From positions 2,170,001-2,234,000 of the forward strand of contig NZ_JHZX01000001.1 of NCBI RefSeq assembly GCF_000688335.1: a stretch of 64,000 nt of DNA, written 5' to 3'. Each line of letters opens with the position of its first letter. The first letter of the stretch is position 1. The translations under genes were made by a program, and so were the position numbers. Under the pieces are notes generated by a model. The model had not been told where the DNA came from, ran no database searches, and was given only the letters and a program-made list of their open reading frames with translations. This document shows positions 53,919-63,547 of the stretch, one piece after another. This DNA is from Sediminibacter sp. Hel_I_10 (GTDB lineage Bacteria; Bacteroidota; Bacteroidia; Flavobacteriales; Flavobacteriaceae).

Positions 53919-54067
53919 AAGATGTCTCGTTTAGTTGATCTTACAAAAGTACATAATTTGTAGTACTCAAAACTAATACAATCACGCATTACTTTTGAGG
54001 TTTTAAAGTAAACGAGCGGGATAGGTGCTTTTTTCCGATTTTATTTGAAATGGTCTTCTTTAATAAG

Positions 54068-56416
54068 TTATCCTGAAATCGAAATCCATCGTTTAGCCTC
54101 ATTGCCCAAGTCATCAACCACAGTGATGACATGCTCCCCTTTCTGCGGAAGTATCGCCAACTCGTGTAGATCTTTTGTTACCCCTAAATAGGTGTCATCG
54201 AGGTACCAAAATACTTGACTTTCTGGTTTTGAATGTGCAATTTTAATCACGAGATCGTTAGTTTTTCCATCGAAATCCTTCGGAAGGAAAATGGTGTTAT
54301 TTGCCTTTGGATAGATGAAATCCATGGTCGCTAAGTGCTCACCTTGGCAATCCAATCTTAATTTTGGCAAAGGTTTATAGAACGGATGTTTCTTTTGAAA
54401 ATAATAGGCCTCTAATGGAGGCAGCACGAACCAGGGTTGCTGTACGATGTCGCTTATGTTTTCACAAGAGGAGTTCACTTGATAGGTTTGTGAGGCATCA
54501 ACATTGGCAACAACATGATAGGGGCAGGCCTGTGTTTTCAATCCGCTTCTTTGCACAAAAGTTTGTTCGGTATGATTGCAGATTGTAGAGGCGCGATGCC
54601 CACTCTCTTTACAGATCAACACCTCTTGCATTTCGTCATAGGGTTTTGCAAACCATTCGCTATTGGGTAGAAGATCAAACACATCAAACAATATTGGCGC
54701 GGCGGTTTGAACGCCTACCAAACCAGGACGTCCTTCTCCATCTGCGTTACCTACCCAAACGCCTACCACAAAATCTGTAGTAGTACCAATGGCCCAAGCA
54801 TCTCTAAAACCGAAGCTCGTTCCCGTTTTCCATGCAATTTTTTTAGAATCGTCAAAAAACTCCCAGCTTTCTTTACCTTCGGGACGGTTCACTTTTTTGA
54901 GACTTTCAAACGTTAAGTAAATAGATGCAGCATCAAATAGTGTTTTGTTTGTGGACGTTGTTCCAAAGTCGATGGTTTCCGAAGCCAAAAAAGTAGGCTC
55001 TACAAATTCATTTGAGTAATATTCACTTGAGGTTTCAGAAAAATGATTTAATGTAGAAGATAGGGCGCCGTAACTTTTGCACAAATCCCATAGATTGCTC
55101 TCGGCACCGCCAAGAATGAGCGATAGGCCATAGTGATTGGCATTATATTTAAGATCTTTTAATTTCAAATCCTTTAAATAATGATGAAACCGGTCCAATC
55201 CAAACGCTTGCAGCATTCTTACCGCTGGGACATTAAGCGATTTTGATAATGCACGACTCGCAGGGACTACACCATCAAATTCTTTGTTGAAATTTTCTGG
55301 ATTGTAACTGCCAAATTGAGAGGGCACATCGGTCACTAACATGTCGGGCAACAAATCGCCAGTGTCTAACATGGCGGCATAAAGAAACGGCTTTAAAATA
55401 CTTCCGGTGCTCCGGGGCTTGTCAATAATATCCACATCTTTTTGATGCTCTTTATCGGTTGGGGTGTTGCCTACGTAAGCTAAAATTTCTCTGGTATGAA
55501 CATCCATGACCAAGACCGCGGCATTATGGATTTCATTTTGTTTGAGCATGTGGTATTGATTTTTTACAATCAAGTTAACGCGTTCTTGAAGGCGAAGGTT
55601 AACCGTAGTTTTAACACGTTCACCCTGATGTTCATGAGCTATTTTTTGCAAGAGGTGTGGTGCGGTTTGTGGTAGGGCATAGGGTTGCAGAGGTAAGATT
55701 TCGGCAATTGAGAGTTGATAGGTCAAGCTATCTAAAATTTGATGGTCAAGTAATTTTTTAAGTAATCTGTTGCGCTTATTTAAAAGCTGTTCTTGGTTTT
55801 TTCCTGGGTAAATTAAACTGGGAGCATTGGGTAAAACCGCAAGTGTGGCATGCTCTGCCCAAGACAAGTGATGGGCGTCTCTGTTAAAATAACGCCAAGC
55901 CGCGGCATCTAATCCTACAACATTGCCGCCAAAAGGCGCATTGCTGGCATAATGCGCTAGTATGGCTTCCTTAGAGTCACGTAACTCAAGACGTGTTGCT
56001 AAAATAACTTCCTTTAATTTTTCCCAGTAGGTTCTGGATTGTCCTTTTCTAGACAAACGAATAACTTGCTGGGTTAAGGTACTGCCCCCACGTTGCACCG
56101 TTCCAGAACTTAAATTGTCTTTTAAAGCTTTGAAGATGGAGATGGGATTAAACCCGGGATGCTGATAAAAATATTCGTCCTCAAATTGTACAATACAGGT
56201 TTTAAATTTTTGCGGAATTCTATCATTATGAGGAAAACGCCATTGCCCATCAGGAGCAATTTGTGCTCCCAATAAGGTGTTATTTTTACTGGTAATAACG
56301 GTTGCTGTTGGGTCATTGAATAATTTTGTAGGCAAACAAAAAGCATACGCTACCATAGCAACGGTAAGAATTACCGATTTGATTTTATGTTTTTTTATAT
56401 AGCGTATGAGTTTCAT
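54068..56416 (-). CDS. pbpC: Penicillin-binding protein 1C
   Basis: 782 residues. One N-terminal membrane helix; the transglycosylase domain (about 45-230: EDEYFYQHPGFNP, GGSTLTQQVIRLSRKGQ, LPNAPSLIYPGKN); the transpeptidase domain with SILK (S-x-x-K) in RSTGSILKPF, SLN and KTGTSFGFRDAW; and the C-terminal beta domain of PBP1C (BiPBP_C). It makes peptidoglycan. It starts 36 bp after the alpha-2-macroglobulin gene, the usual pairing, in which the macroglobulin is thought to protect the periplasm while PBP1C repairs the wall. The IS insertion upstream may cut its transcription. Confidence 0.95.
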   Translation of the reverse strand: MKLIRYIKKHKIKSVILTVAMVAYAFCLPTKLFNDPTATVITSKNNTLLGAQIAPDGQWRFPHNDRIPQKFKTCIVQFEDEYFYQHPGFNPISIFKALKDNLSSGTVQRGGSTLTQQVIRLSRKGQSRTYWEKLKEVILATRLELRDSKEAILAHYASNAPFGGNVVGLDAAAWRYFNRDAHHLSWAEHATLAVLPNAPSLIYPGKNQEQLLNKRNRLLKKLLDHQILDSLTYQLSIAEILPLQPYALPQTAPHLLQKIAHEHQGERVKTTVNLRLQERVNLIVKNQYHMLKQNEIHNAAVLVMDVHTREILAYVGNTPTDKEHQKDVDIIDKPRSTGSILKPFLYAAMLDTGDLLPDMLVTDVPSQFGSYNPENFNKEFDGVVPASRALSKSLNVPAVRMLQAFGLDRFHHYLKDLKLKDLKYNANHYGLSLILGGAESNLWDLCKSYGALSSTLNHFSETSSEYYSNEFVEPTFLASETIDFGTTSTNKTLFDAASIYLTFESLKKVNRPEGKESWEFFDDSKKIAWKTGTSFGFRDAWAIGTTTDFVVGVWVGNADGEGRPGLVGVQTAAPILFDVFDLLPNSEWFAKPYDEMQEVLICKESGHRASTICNHTEQTFVQRSGLKTQACPYHVVANVDASQTYQVNSSCENISDIVQQPWFVLPPLEAYYFQKKHPFYKPLPKLRLDCQGEHLATMDFIYPKANNTIFLPKDFDGKTNDLVIKIAHSKPESQVFWYLDDTYLGVTKDLHELAILPQKGEHVITVVDDLGNEAKRWISISG

Positions 56417-56452
56417 TTGTGTTTTAATAGAATTTCATTTTCAATCTTAAAC

Positions 56453-59400
56453 TTATTTTTCAATCTCGACCCAACGCCCTTTGGTTCTTACAAAATAGTC
56501 ATTTTCATACATTGCCTCAACCTGGGTTCCTGGCAAATAATACTTGCCCAAGTAAGATGCGTTTAGCATCACGGTAAAGGTTTTTGTGTCATGCTTTCCT
56601 CTATGAGGCAAGTCAAAATAAAAATGCACACGATCATCACGAATATCTGTATATCTAGCTTGACTTACTGTGGTATCTCCAAAATCTGTAAATCTTGTAT
56701 TGACGATTTCCCAACCCGACGGAAATATTTGAGTCAATGCTATATCATTGACGTTTTCATTCTTAAGATTTGTCACTGTAATGGTAGCGACAAAATCTTC
56801 GCCTTGTTTCAGTTTTGAAATAGGAATTTCATTTCCTTTTAAATCGGTATAATCTACTGAAACGCCCAAGCCACGTTGCTCTGCCAATTCTTGACCTAAG
56901 GGCAGTTTTCCAGAATTTAAAACACGTACATACACGAGGTTGCCGATAGCGTTGGTCACCTTGAGCGTATTGGCACCGTCTTGAACGTTGAGCGCTCGTT
57001 GTGCAATCGCATTTTTGGTGTTGATCGATGCTTCCTTACCGTTAAAATTGTAAGTAAAATTCATGCTCTTACCACCATTGGCGTTTACCATTTTGGCCAT
57101 TGCCAATAGGCTATAGGCTGTAGTTTGGGTACTCATCCAATCATCACTAGAGAGTTCTTTGGCAATATATTCTGAGAGTTCTCGGGCTTTGGGGTTTTTG
57201 GTAATAATCATGGTCTCCAAGGCCATAGCTCTATTTCTGTCTACAGAGCCATAAGTATAATAGTTATATCGCGGTGGTTGAAAGTCAATATTGGCGCGTT
57301 TTGATAGCTGTTCACTTGCTTCTGTTTGACCTGCAAGCGCATAAGCAGCGGCCAATCGCCATTTGGCTTCATTGGAGATTTCACTAAACTCCCGCAGTCT
57401 GTTCATGCTAGCCAAATCGGCGCTTCCCGCTAAGGCTAAGGTGTAGAGTCTGTACGCTTGTGCCAAATCTGAATTATAGTTTTTATAGCTTGGGCGCCAA
57501 TCTCTTGCAGCCTGTTTTTGGTAGCGCAACCAATTGCTTTTAAAGGTCAACGGTAATACAAAGCCTTTTGCCTCGGCTTCTAGCATAAAGTGGCCGGCGT
57601 AGCTCGTGCCCCAGTCGTTGGCCGTGCTTTCCCCAATCCAATAGCTCAATCCGCCGTTAGGACCTTGAAAATTACCAAGACGCTTAATTCCGTTTTCAAT
57701 ATGAGACTGGATCTCCTGTTTTTTATCGTAGGTTAAATCAAAGATATCTCCTAAAAAAAGCTGCGGAAATACGCCAGATGTGGTTTGCTCTACACAACCA
57801 TGTGGATAGCGAATGAGGTATTGCAGTCTGCGCGAAAAATCCATAGGCGGAAGGGTAGAGAATTCTACAGTGGCACTATTGCTCCCTACAACGCCAAAGG
57901 TTGAAAAGGATAAAGTTTCCGAAGCATTCGCCTCTAATTTTGCATTTTCATATCGAGAACTTATAGGATTTGGATTCATCACATCCAACTCCACCTTATA
58001 AGTCGATTTTTCGCCATTGCCAGTGGCAATAACCGTAACCGTTTGGATGCCCTTACCTTTGCCGACCTCAAGTTCAAAATAAGCCATTTGCTCATCTGGT
58101 TTATCAAAGGACAGTTTTGTAGATGATGGTCCAATGGCCGAAATGCCATCACTTAACTTTAATTGAATGCTCACGTCTTTAACTTTAGGCTCCATAGCAA
58201 AGACGGTAACAGGAAGTGTGACTTTTTCACCAGGGCTTAATTTTCTTGGGAGCGTAGCCAATACCATTAACGGTTTTTTGACTTCAACGGAAGTCTCTGT
58301 ACTGCCATAAGCTTCGGTTTTAGCATCACCAGCAACCACCATAGTTCTTACCGCACCAATGTAATTTGGCATTTTGATGTGATGGGTTTTGCTTGCTCCC
58401 GCTTTCAATTCAAAAGGACCTAAATAGGTGACTACAGGCTTAAAGCGATTGGCTTTTTTATTTTTGCCCTTAACCGCACTGCCGTCTCCACCAATAGCGA
58501 ACACTTGATCAACGCTGCCAGAATACGCGCCTATCACGTCATCAAAAATATCCCAGGTTTTTACGCCAAGCGCTTCGCGAGCATAAAAGGCATCCCAAGC
58601 ATTTGGGGTTTTAAAGCGGGTGAGATCTAGTAACCCTTCCTCGACCATAGCAATGGTATAGGTCATGGCTTTATTGTTTTTTTCTGAAATTTGAATATCA
58701 AATGTTTGCTCAGGCTTTAAGGTTTTTGGCATGTTTAGTTGAGGTTCTAAAATGGTGTTTGGGTCTTCTACCAAAACAGGAATGACTCCATAAAGTCTTA
58801 TAGGAAGATCATTACTGGTAATGGCGTGCGGTTGCAGTAAGGAAATGTTGACAAAAACGTTGGGCGCCATTTCTGAGGTGATTGGAACTTTGACCTTGGT
58901 TTCACCTTGGGTGGTTTTTACCCACTTATAATTGAGTACATCTGCTCCATTTTCGACACTAACAAGGGCGCGACCTTCTTGACCTGACGGGAATGTGATG
59001 GTTGCGGTCTCGCCTACCTTGTAGTGGTCTTTGTCTGCCGCAAAAACTAACATTTTAGCGGCCTCCTTATCATTTCCTACGGAGATATTAGACCAATTTT
59101 TATAGAAGTAAGCCGTACGTCCCGTGGCATGGCCACTCACAGGGTCTACCACTCTAATCAAATAGCGACCACGATCATTTTCAGGGATGGTAATGTCAAA
59201 ACTAGTAGTTCCATTTGCATTGGTGGCAACGGTTTTCTCTATAACAGGTCTGTGGTAATTGCTAGACACATAGCTCGAAAGATTATCATATGAGGAGTTC
59301 CACCACCAACGCCATTCCACTTTATACACTTTAACTTCTAAACGGTCTCGTTTTACGGGTTTCCCATCTTTATCTACTACTGCTAAATCAAAAGTTTGAT

Positions 59401-59965
59401 TGGTATCTGTGTAAAAGGAGCCGTAGCTATTTCCCTCAGGAGAACGAAGCCCAACGTAAGATGCATATGGCGAATAGGGTTTTGTAAACGCATCCAAAGA
59501 AAAGTCACCGCCATTTTCAAAGGCTCTAACCAAAAACTGAACGTTGAGCATGCCTGGTGCATTTTTGCCTACTTCCAATTGGGTCTTGATGTTAGCTTGA
59601 CCTTCAGCATCGACATTGCCTTCAAATATGGTGAGCTCTTCTGTATCAAAATTTCGGGTAGGATCTGTAAACACGTAATCCTTATAATTTTTAAAACCTG
59701 TGTTTGATGTGCTGAATTTGGCTTTGATTTCGGCCTTGATCTGTTTTGCTGGTGCACCGTGCAACCATTTTACATCTAAGTTCCCGTTGAGCGGTTCTTG
59801 ACTGGTTAAGACTTCATCTTGAAAATCGATTTTTATCTTAAGGCGATTGGGCTTGACGGTTTCTACTTTTAGGGATTTGTAAAACTGGGCGCCACCTACA
59901 GAAATTTTAGCATTATAATTTCCTGTTTTGTCATCTGAAGACGTGGTTACGGGGAAAGAATACAC
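56453..59965 (-). pseudogene. Alpha-2-macroglobulin, C-terminal part (gene broken by IS)
   Basis: 1169 residues downstream of the insertion. It runs from VYSFPVTTSSDDKTGN through macroglobulin beta-domains to the alpha-alpha toroid with the thioester motif GCVEQ (Cys codon at 57796-57794). It ends with a receptor-binding-like domain. A bacterial alpha-2-macroglobulin is a periplasmic lipoprotein that traps proteases through this thioester. The apparent GTG start at 59965 is really the internal Val codon at the junction, so this part has no signal peptide and should not reach the periplasm. Joined to the part at 61169 it gives an intact frame of about 1861 residues. Confidence 0.9.
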
Positions 59966-60012
59966 GTCTTAAGTTTACAATTCACTAAATTTAAGTATAA
60001 AACAGAAAAGAC

Positions 60013-60153
60013 AAAAGAGAGGAATAAGGTTAATATACACGCAGAGACCTAGATCTCGTCAACATTGAAAACCCCCTCTCTTTTCTACACAGATTTCGTA
60101 CAGTTCTATGAGGCTTTTAGACCTCGCTTTCAAGTCGTTGAAACTCGCGTAGA
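60013..60153 (+). ncRNA. Candidate bridge RNA in the IS110 left end
   Basis: AAAAGAGAGG (60013-60022) pairs perfectly with CCTCTCTTTT (60075-60084) and encloses a loop with a small inner hairpin (GAGA 60044-60047, TCTC 60054-60057). On the 5' side ATACAC (60035-60040) equals the left target plus core (59960-59965). On the 3' side TCAACA (60059-60064) is the reverse complement of right-target TGTTGA (61183-61188). This is the layout of a target-binding loop. Downstream, TTTCAA-GTCG-TTGAAA (60128-60143) inside TCTA/TAGA (60105-60108, 60150-60153) may be the donor-binding loop; its guides are not resolved. Confidence 0.6.
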
Positions 60154-60178
60154 TTGTCCTTTCAAAAAACATTTTCTT

Positions 60179-61150
60179 ATGAATAAAGATATTAAATATT
60201 TTGGTATTGACATTAGTGCGTTAGTATTCGATGTTACAGATTCTGATGGTAATTATTATCAGTTTAGAAACAATGGATTGGGCTTTGAGAAGTTTACAAA
60301 ACTCTTAAATAACACTAGTCATTGTGTAATGGAAGCTACGGGTTATTATCATTATCAGTTAGCGTACCATTTATTAGAATCAGGTATAAAAGTATCTGTA
60401 GAGAATCCATTATCTGTTAAACGTTTTATTCAGATGGGCTTATCAAAAATTAAGACCGACAAGAGCGATTCAAAACTTATTTGTTCTTATGCAGAGCAGG
60501 TGGACTTAAAGCTTTGGAAAGGCAACTCTAAGAATGAAATAGAATGTCTTCAAATCACTAGAGCTCTTTCTGTTTATACAAAACAGAGCACTATGCTTAA
60601 AAACAAATTACATGGTGAGTCTGTATTGGGCAATCCTAGTAAGGTCGTGTTGACGTCTTTAAAACGTAGTTTAAGACAGCTCCAGAGAGAGATAAAACTA
60701 TTAGAGGACAAGTTATTAGTTTTGGTAAAAGAGGTTCATCAAGATTTGTTAACGCGATTAAAAACCATACCTGGTATAGGTCCTAAAACAGCCATTACGC
60801 TAGTGGTTTTAACAGGTGGATTTGATCGTTTTACAAGTGCAGGTGAGTTATGCAGTTACGCAGGTTTAACGCCAGTGATACGGCAAAGTGGAAGCAGTGT
60901 AAAAGGGAGGCCACGAATAAGTAAAATAGGAAACCAGAAACTTAGAAATTTATTATTTATGTGCAGTTTTAACGCTTGTCAATACAATAAAGCTTGTCGT
61001 GATTTATATGAGCGAATCGTCGCTAAGGGAAAGAGCAAAAAACTTGCGCTAATAGCGGTATGCAATAAGCTGTTGAAACAAGCATTTGCTATAGCTAAAT
61101 CAGGTTTGATATTTGATCAAGAATATAAGAGTAAGCTAGTGAGAAATTAA
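60179..61150 (+). CDS. IS110-family DEDD recombinase/transposase
   Basis: 323 residues from ATG 60179 (MNKDIKYFGIDIS). A TTG further up would run through the predicted guide RNA. The RuvC-like DEDD domain shows FGIDIS (Asp), VMEATGYY (Glu) and KTDKSDSKLI (Asp pair). The C-terminal Transposase_20 domain shows LKTIPGIGPKTAITLV and YAGLTPVIRQSGSSVKGRPR, with the conserved Ser of the SGS region used for strand cutting in this family. Length and domain order are complete, so the copy may be active. Its codon use looks like that of its neighbours. Confidence 0.93.
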   Translation: MNKDIKYFGIDISALVFDVTDSDGNYYQFRNNGLGFEKFTKLLNNTSHCVMEATGYYHYQLAYHLLESGIKVSVENPLSVKRFIQMGLSKIKTDKSDSKLICSYAEQVDLKLWKGNSKNEIECLQITRALSVYTKQSTMLKNKLHGESVLGNPSKVVLTSLKRSLRQLQREIKLLEDKLLVLVKEVHQDLLTRLKTIPGIGPKTAITLVVLTGGFDRFTSAGELCSYAGLTPVIRQSGSSVKGRPRISKIGNQKLRNLLFMCSFNACQYNKACRDLYERIVAKGKSKKLALIAVCNKLLKQAFAIAKSGLIFDQEYKSKLVRN

Positions 61151-61168
61151 TGGAATTTTACTTGTTTT

Positions 61169-63253
61169 TTACCACAGTACTTTGTTGAGCTGATGGCTCG
61201 TCACGTTTTTATAAATGAGTTTGCCGTTAGGATCGGTCACTTCCATTTTTACGGGATGGTCTTTGGGTAGTGGATTGTCTTTATCATTAAGCATAAAGGT
61301 TAAGAACAAAGTGTCACCTGGTCTCCAGACGCCGCGTTCGCCATAGATGTAGCCCTTAAGGCCCTGTTGCAATTGGTTTCCTGAAACATCAAACTTGCTC
61401 AGTGAAAGTGAATTTCCATCGGTTAGCCTTAAATAAGTTGTATTTTTTCCTTTAGATACTACAGCAAATGACGCAAAGTTTTTGCCTTTAAAGGTGGCTA
61501 AACCTTCAGTGTCTGTTGATACAGATCCAATCTCTTGCTGTTGGAAATTATAAAGTTTGATTTTAACACCGGTTTCTGGATTTGTGCTTAAAATATTGGT
61601 GACTGCAAAGTAATAATCGTTATTAGCCCCTTTTTTAGCAATCACTCCTAAGTTTGAGGCGATGAGGTTTTGAGCAACAATTCGGTTTTGATTATAATAC
61701 GCATCATGACAAGGATTGTCTTGTTCTCTCCAATTATAGTGGTAATTTCTATAGTTGTAAATGCGATTGTCCCAATACGCTTCTTCTTTTAGATTTTCAT
61801 CTTCGGTAAGGTTTTCGGTGTACGCTTCTTCATTGTAATAGTCTTCCTCATCATAATAATCTTCATAATTATCCTCTTGGTTTTCGGTGGAGGCGGCATT
61901 CGCATCGCAATCATAAAGCGCATAATTTTTATTAAAACTGAGTTCTACCCGATAAATGGCACCAGCATCTGCCTTAAAAAATTTAGATAAATCAATGCTG
62001 TAGGCTTTCCACTTTCCAAAATTTTCAGCAGCGGTTTGGAGCTGAATGGTTTGTTTTGCAATTCTTCGTCCCACGCGCTTAATATCATTCTCGTTATTGC
62101 TATTGAGCGGATTATCCTGAAGAAATTGAAGGATATTGTCTTCGTAAATTTTAATGATCCTTACATCTACGGCGCTGAGATTGACGGCTTCAAAATTGAA
62201 TTTCAACTGTTCAGAATTTGGTAAGATCGTCCCATTGCTAATAAGCCGTACCATAGGTTTTACATCTTCAAAAGAGATGACTTCGGAAAATGGTTTTTTA
62301 AGTTTATAGCCGTCTGTATTAGAAATTCCAGTAAACACGTCTACCTGGATGTTTCCTACCAATTTAACGTCTGGGTAAACCTTTAAGATATTGCCATCTA
62401 CAACAAATTTTGGCGTTTTGACGCCCTGTATGGTCACCAATCCATCAAAGTTTTGCTGTGGCTTTAAAGGGTCTGAAAAATTAATGGAAAGGGACTGCTC
62501 AGGATTTTTAATGGTCTCCAGATTAACGATGGTGAAGTTGTTGATGCCAGGAATAGTCACTTTATTTTGGCCGATGTTGTCAGAGTCGATTGCGCTACCG
62601 TCCCATGAAATCAAAACGTCAGTATTTTCTATTGTTCTATGGATGCTGTCAATTTTAAATTCAAAATATTTAGAATGTCCATTGATTTCATTCCATTGTA
62701 ATTTTAGTTTTTTACCATCTTGTGAAGCGCTCACCAATGTTTTGGCATCCTCTAACGCCATCACATCGGCCGATTTCATCACCGCTCCTAAATATTGCCA
62801 TTGTTTAGAATACGATTGCAAATCTGTTGTGCTAATACTGAAATTTGGCGAAATGGTTTTAAATTGAAAAGTATAGCTGCTATAAGCGCTGGGAATGGCT
62901 TTGTAAATGTCACTCAGCTTAACAGAAACAGAATATTCGGTAGCAGGATCGAGATACTCATCTGGTGTAAAAACCAAGGTATGTGCATTAGCGGCCTTAA
63001 GTTCGCCCTCCACGTGTGGCTTAATGCTCAACAGTGCTTCAGAAATGATTTGCCCCGCTTCCCAGCCTTTTACATCAGTGGATAAATTGACGATAATAGG
63101 ATCTGCAATAGATTGTAAACCAGTGGAGGTGTAGCTGATATAATCCCGAAATTTGAAGAGATTATCGGCATCTTCTAGTTTAGAATCTTGGTTTCCGCAA
63201 GAAAACATAAGAGAGATACAAATAAGAAGACTGAAGAGGTGATGGCGTTTCAT
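61169..63253 (-). pseudogene. Alpha-2-macroglobulin, N-terminal part (gene broken by IS)
   Basis: Starts with a lipoprotein signal, MKRHHLFSLLICISLMFSC (Cys about residue 19), as in anchored bacterial macroglobulins. Then follow an MG1-like region and beta-domains, an unusual E/D/N/Y-rich stretch near residues 465-515 (EDNYEDYYDEEDYYNEEAYT), and the start of the next macroglobulin domain. True coding ends at ...SHQLNKV; the last codons (GTA-CTG-TGG-TAA) use IS bases. It could still give a truncated, exported 692-residue lipoprotein without the thioester. Promoter just upstream. Confidence 0.9.
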
Positions 63254-63291
63254 GGTGTGGACTGGTTTTAAAATTGGCGGTTTTACCTATT

Positions 63292-63320
63292 CAAATTTAG
63301 GTAATCCTTTCCTGTTACAA
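63292..63320 (-). promoter_or_regulatory. Promoter of the alpha-2-macroglobulin/pbpC operon
   Basis: Minus strand TTG (63320-63318), 18 nt, TAAATTTG (63299-63292), 38 bp before the ATG. Confidence 0.65.
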
Positions 63321-63547
63321 TGCTGTAATTATGATTTGTAACTATTAAAATAGAATGTGTGGCCAATGCTGTAGAATTCGTTTTTTGATTTGCATATTTA
63401 AAAGGGACAAAGACTTTAATAAAATCCTAAAAGATTAGGGTTTTGCTCGCGTGACGTTCCATTTTTAGAGGGCTTGCTTCAAGGAAAAACAGTAAATTAT
63501 TAGTAACTTCGCGTTAAAATTTAATAATTCATAAAAAACAAGTAAAT

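Larger units (their letters stand above)
59966..61178 (+). mobile_element. IS110-family insertion sequence, about 1213 bp
   Basis: Bounds come from rebuilding the split gene: left flank ends ...AGAATACAC (59957-59965) and right flank begins ACTTTGTTG (61179-61187), both matching one uninterrupted coding sequence with AC shared. So the dinucleotide AC is present at 59964-59965 and 61179-61180. No terminal inverted repeats are seen. The non-coding left end is about 213 nt and the right end only 28 nt, as in the IS110 group (not IS1111). It is inserted against the direction of the alpha-2-macroglobulin gene. Confidence 0.9.

Noticed and set aside
60065-60178. Longer transposase starting at TTG 60065
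   Set aside because: The extra 38 residues are not family-like and run through the predicted guide RNA stem. The ATG at 60179 begins at the usual NKDIKYFGIDIS position.
59966-61178. Terminal inverted repeats and a longer target duplication for the IS
   Set aside because: Comparing both ends gives no convincing inverted repeat, and only AC is shared by the flanks. This agrees with IS110 biology, so no repeat is claimed.
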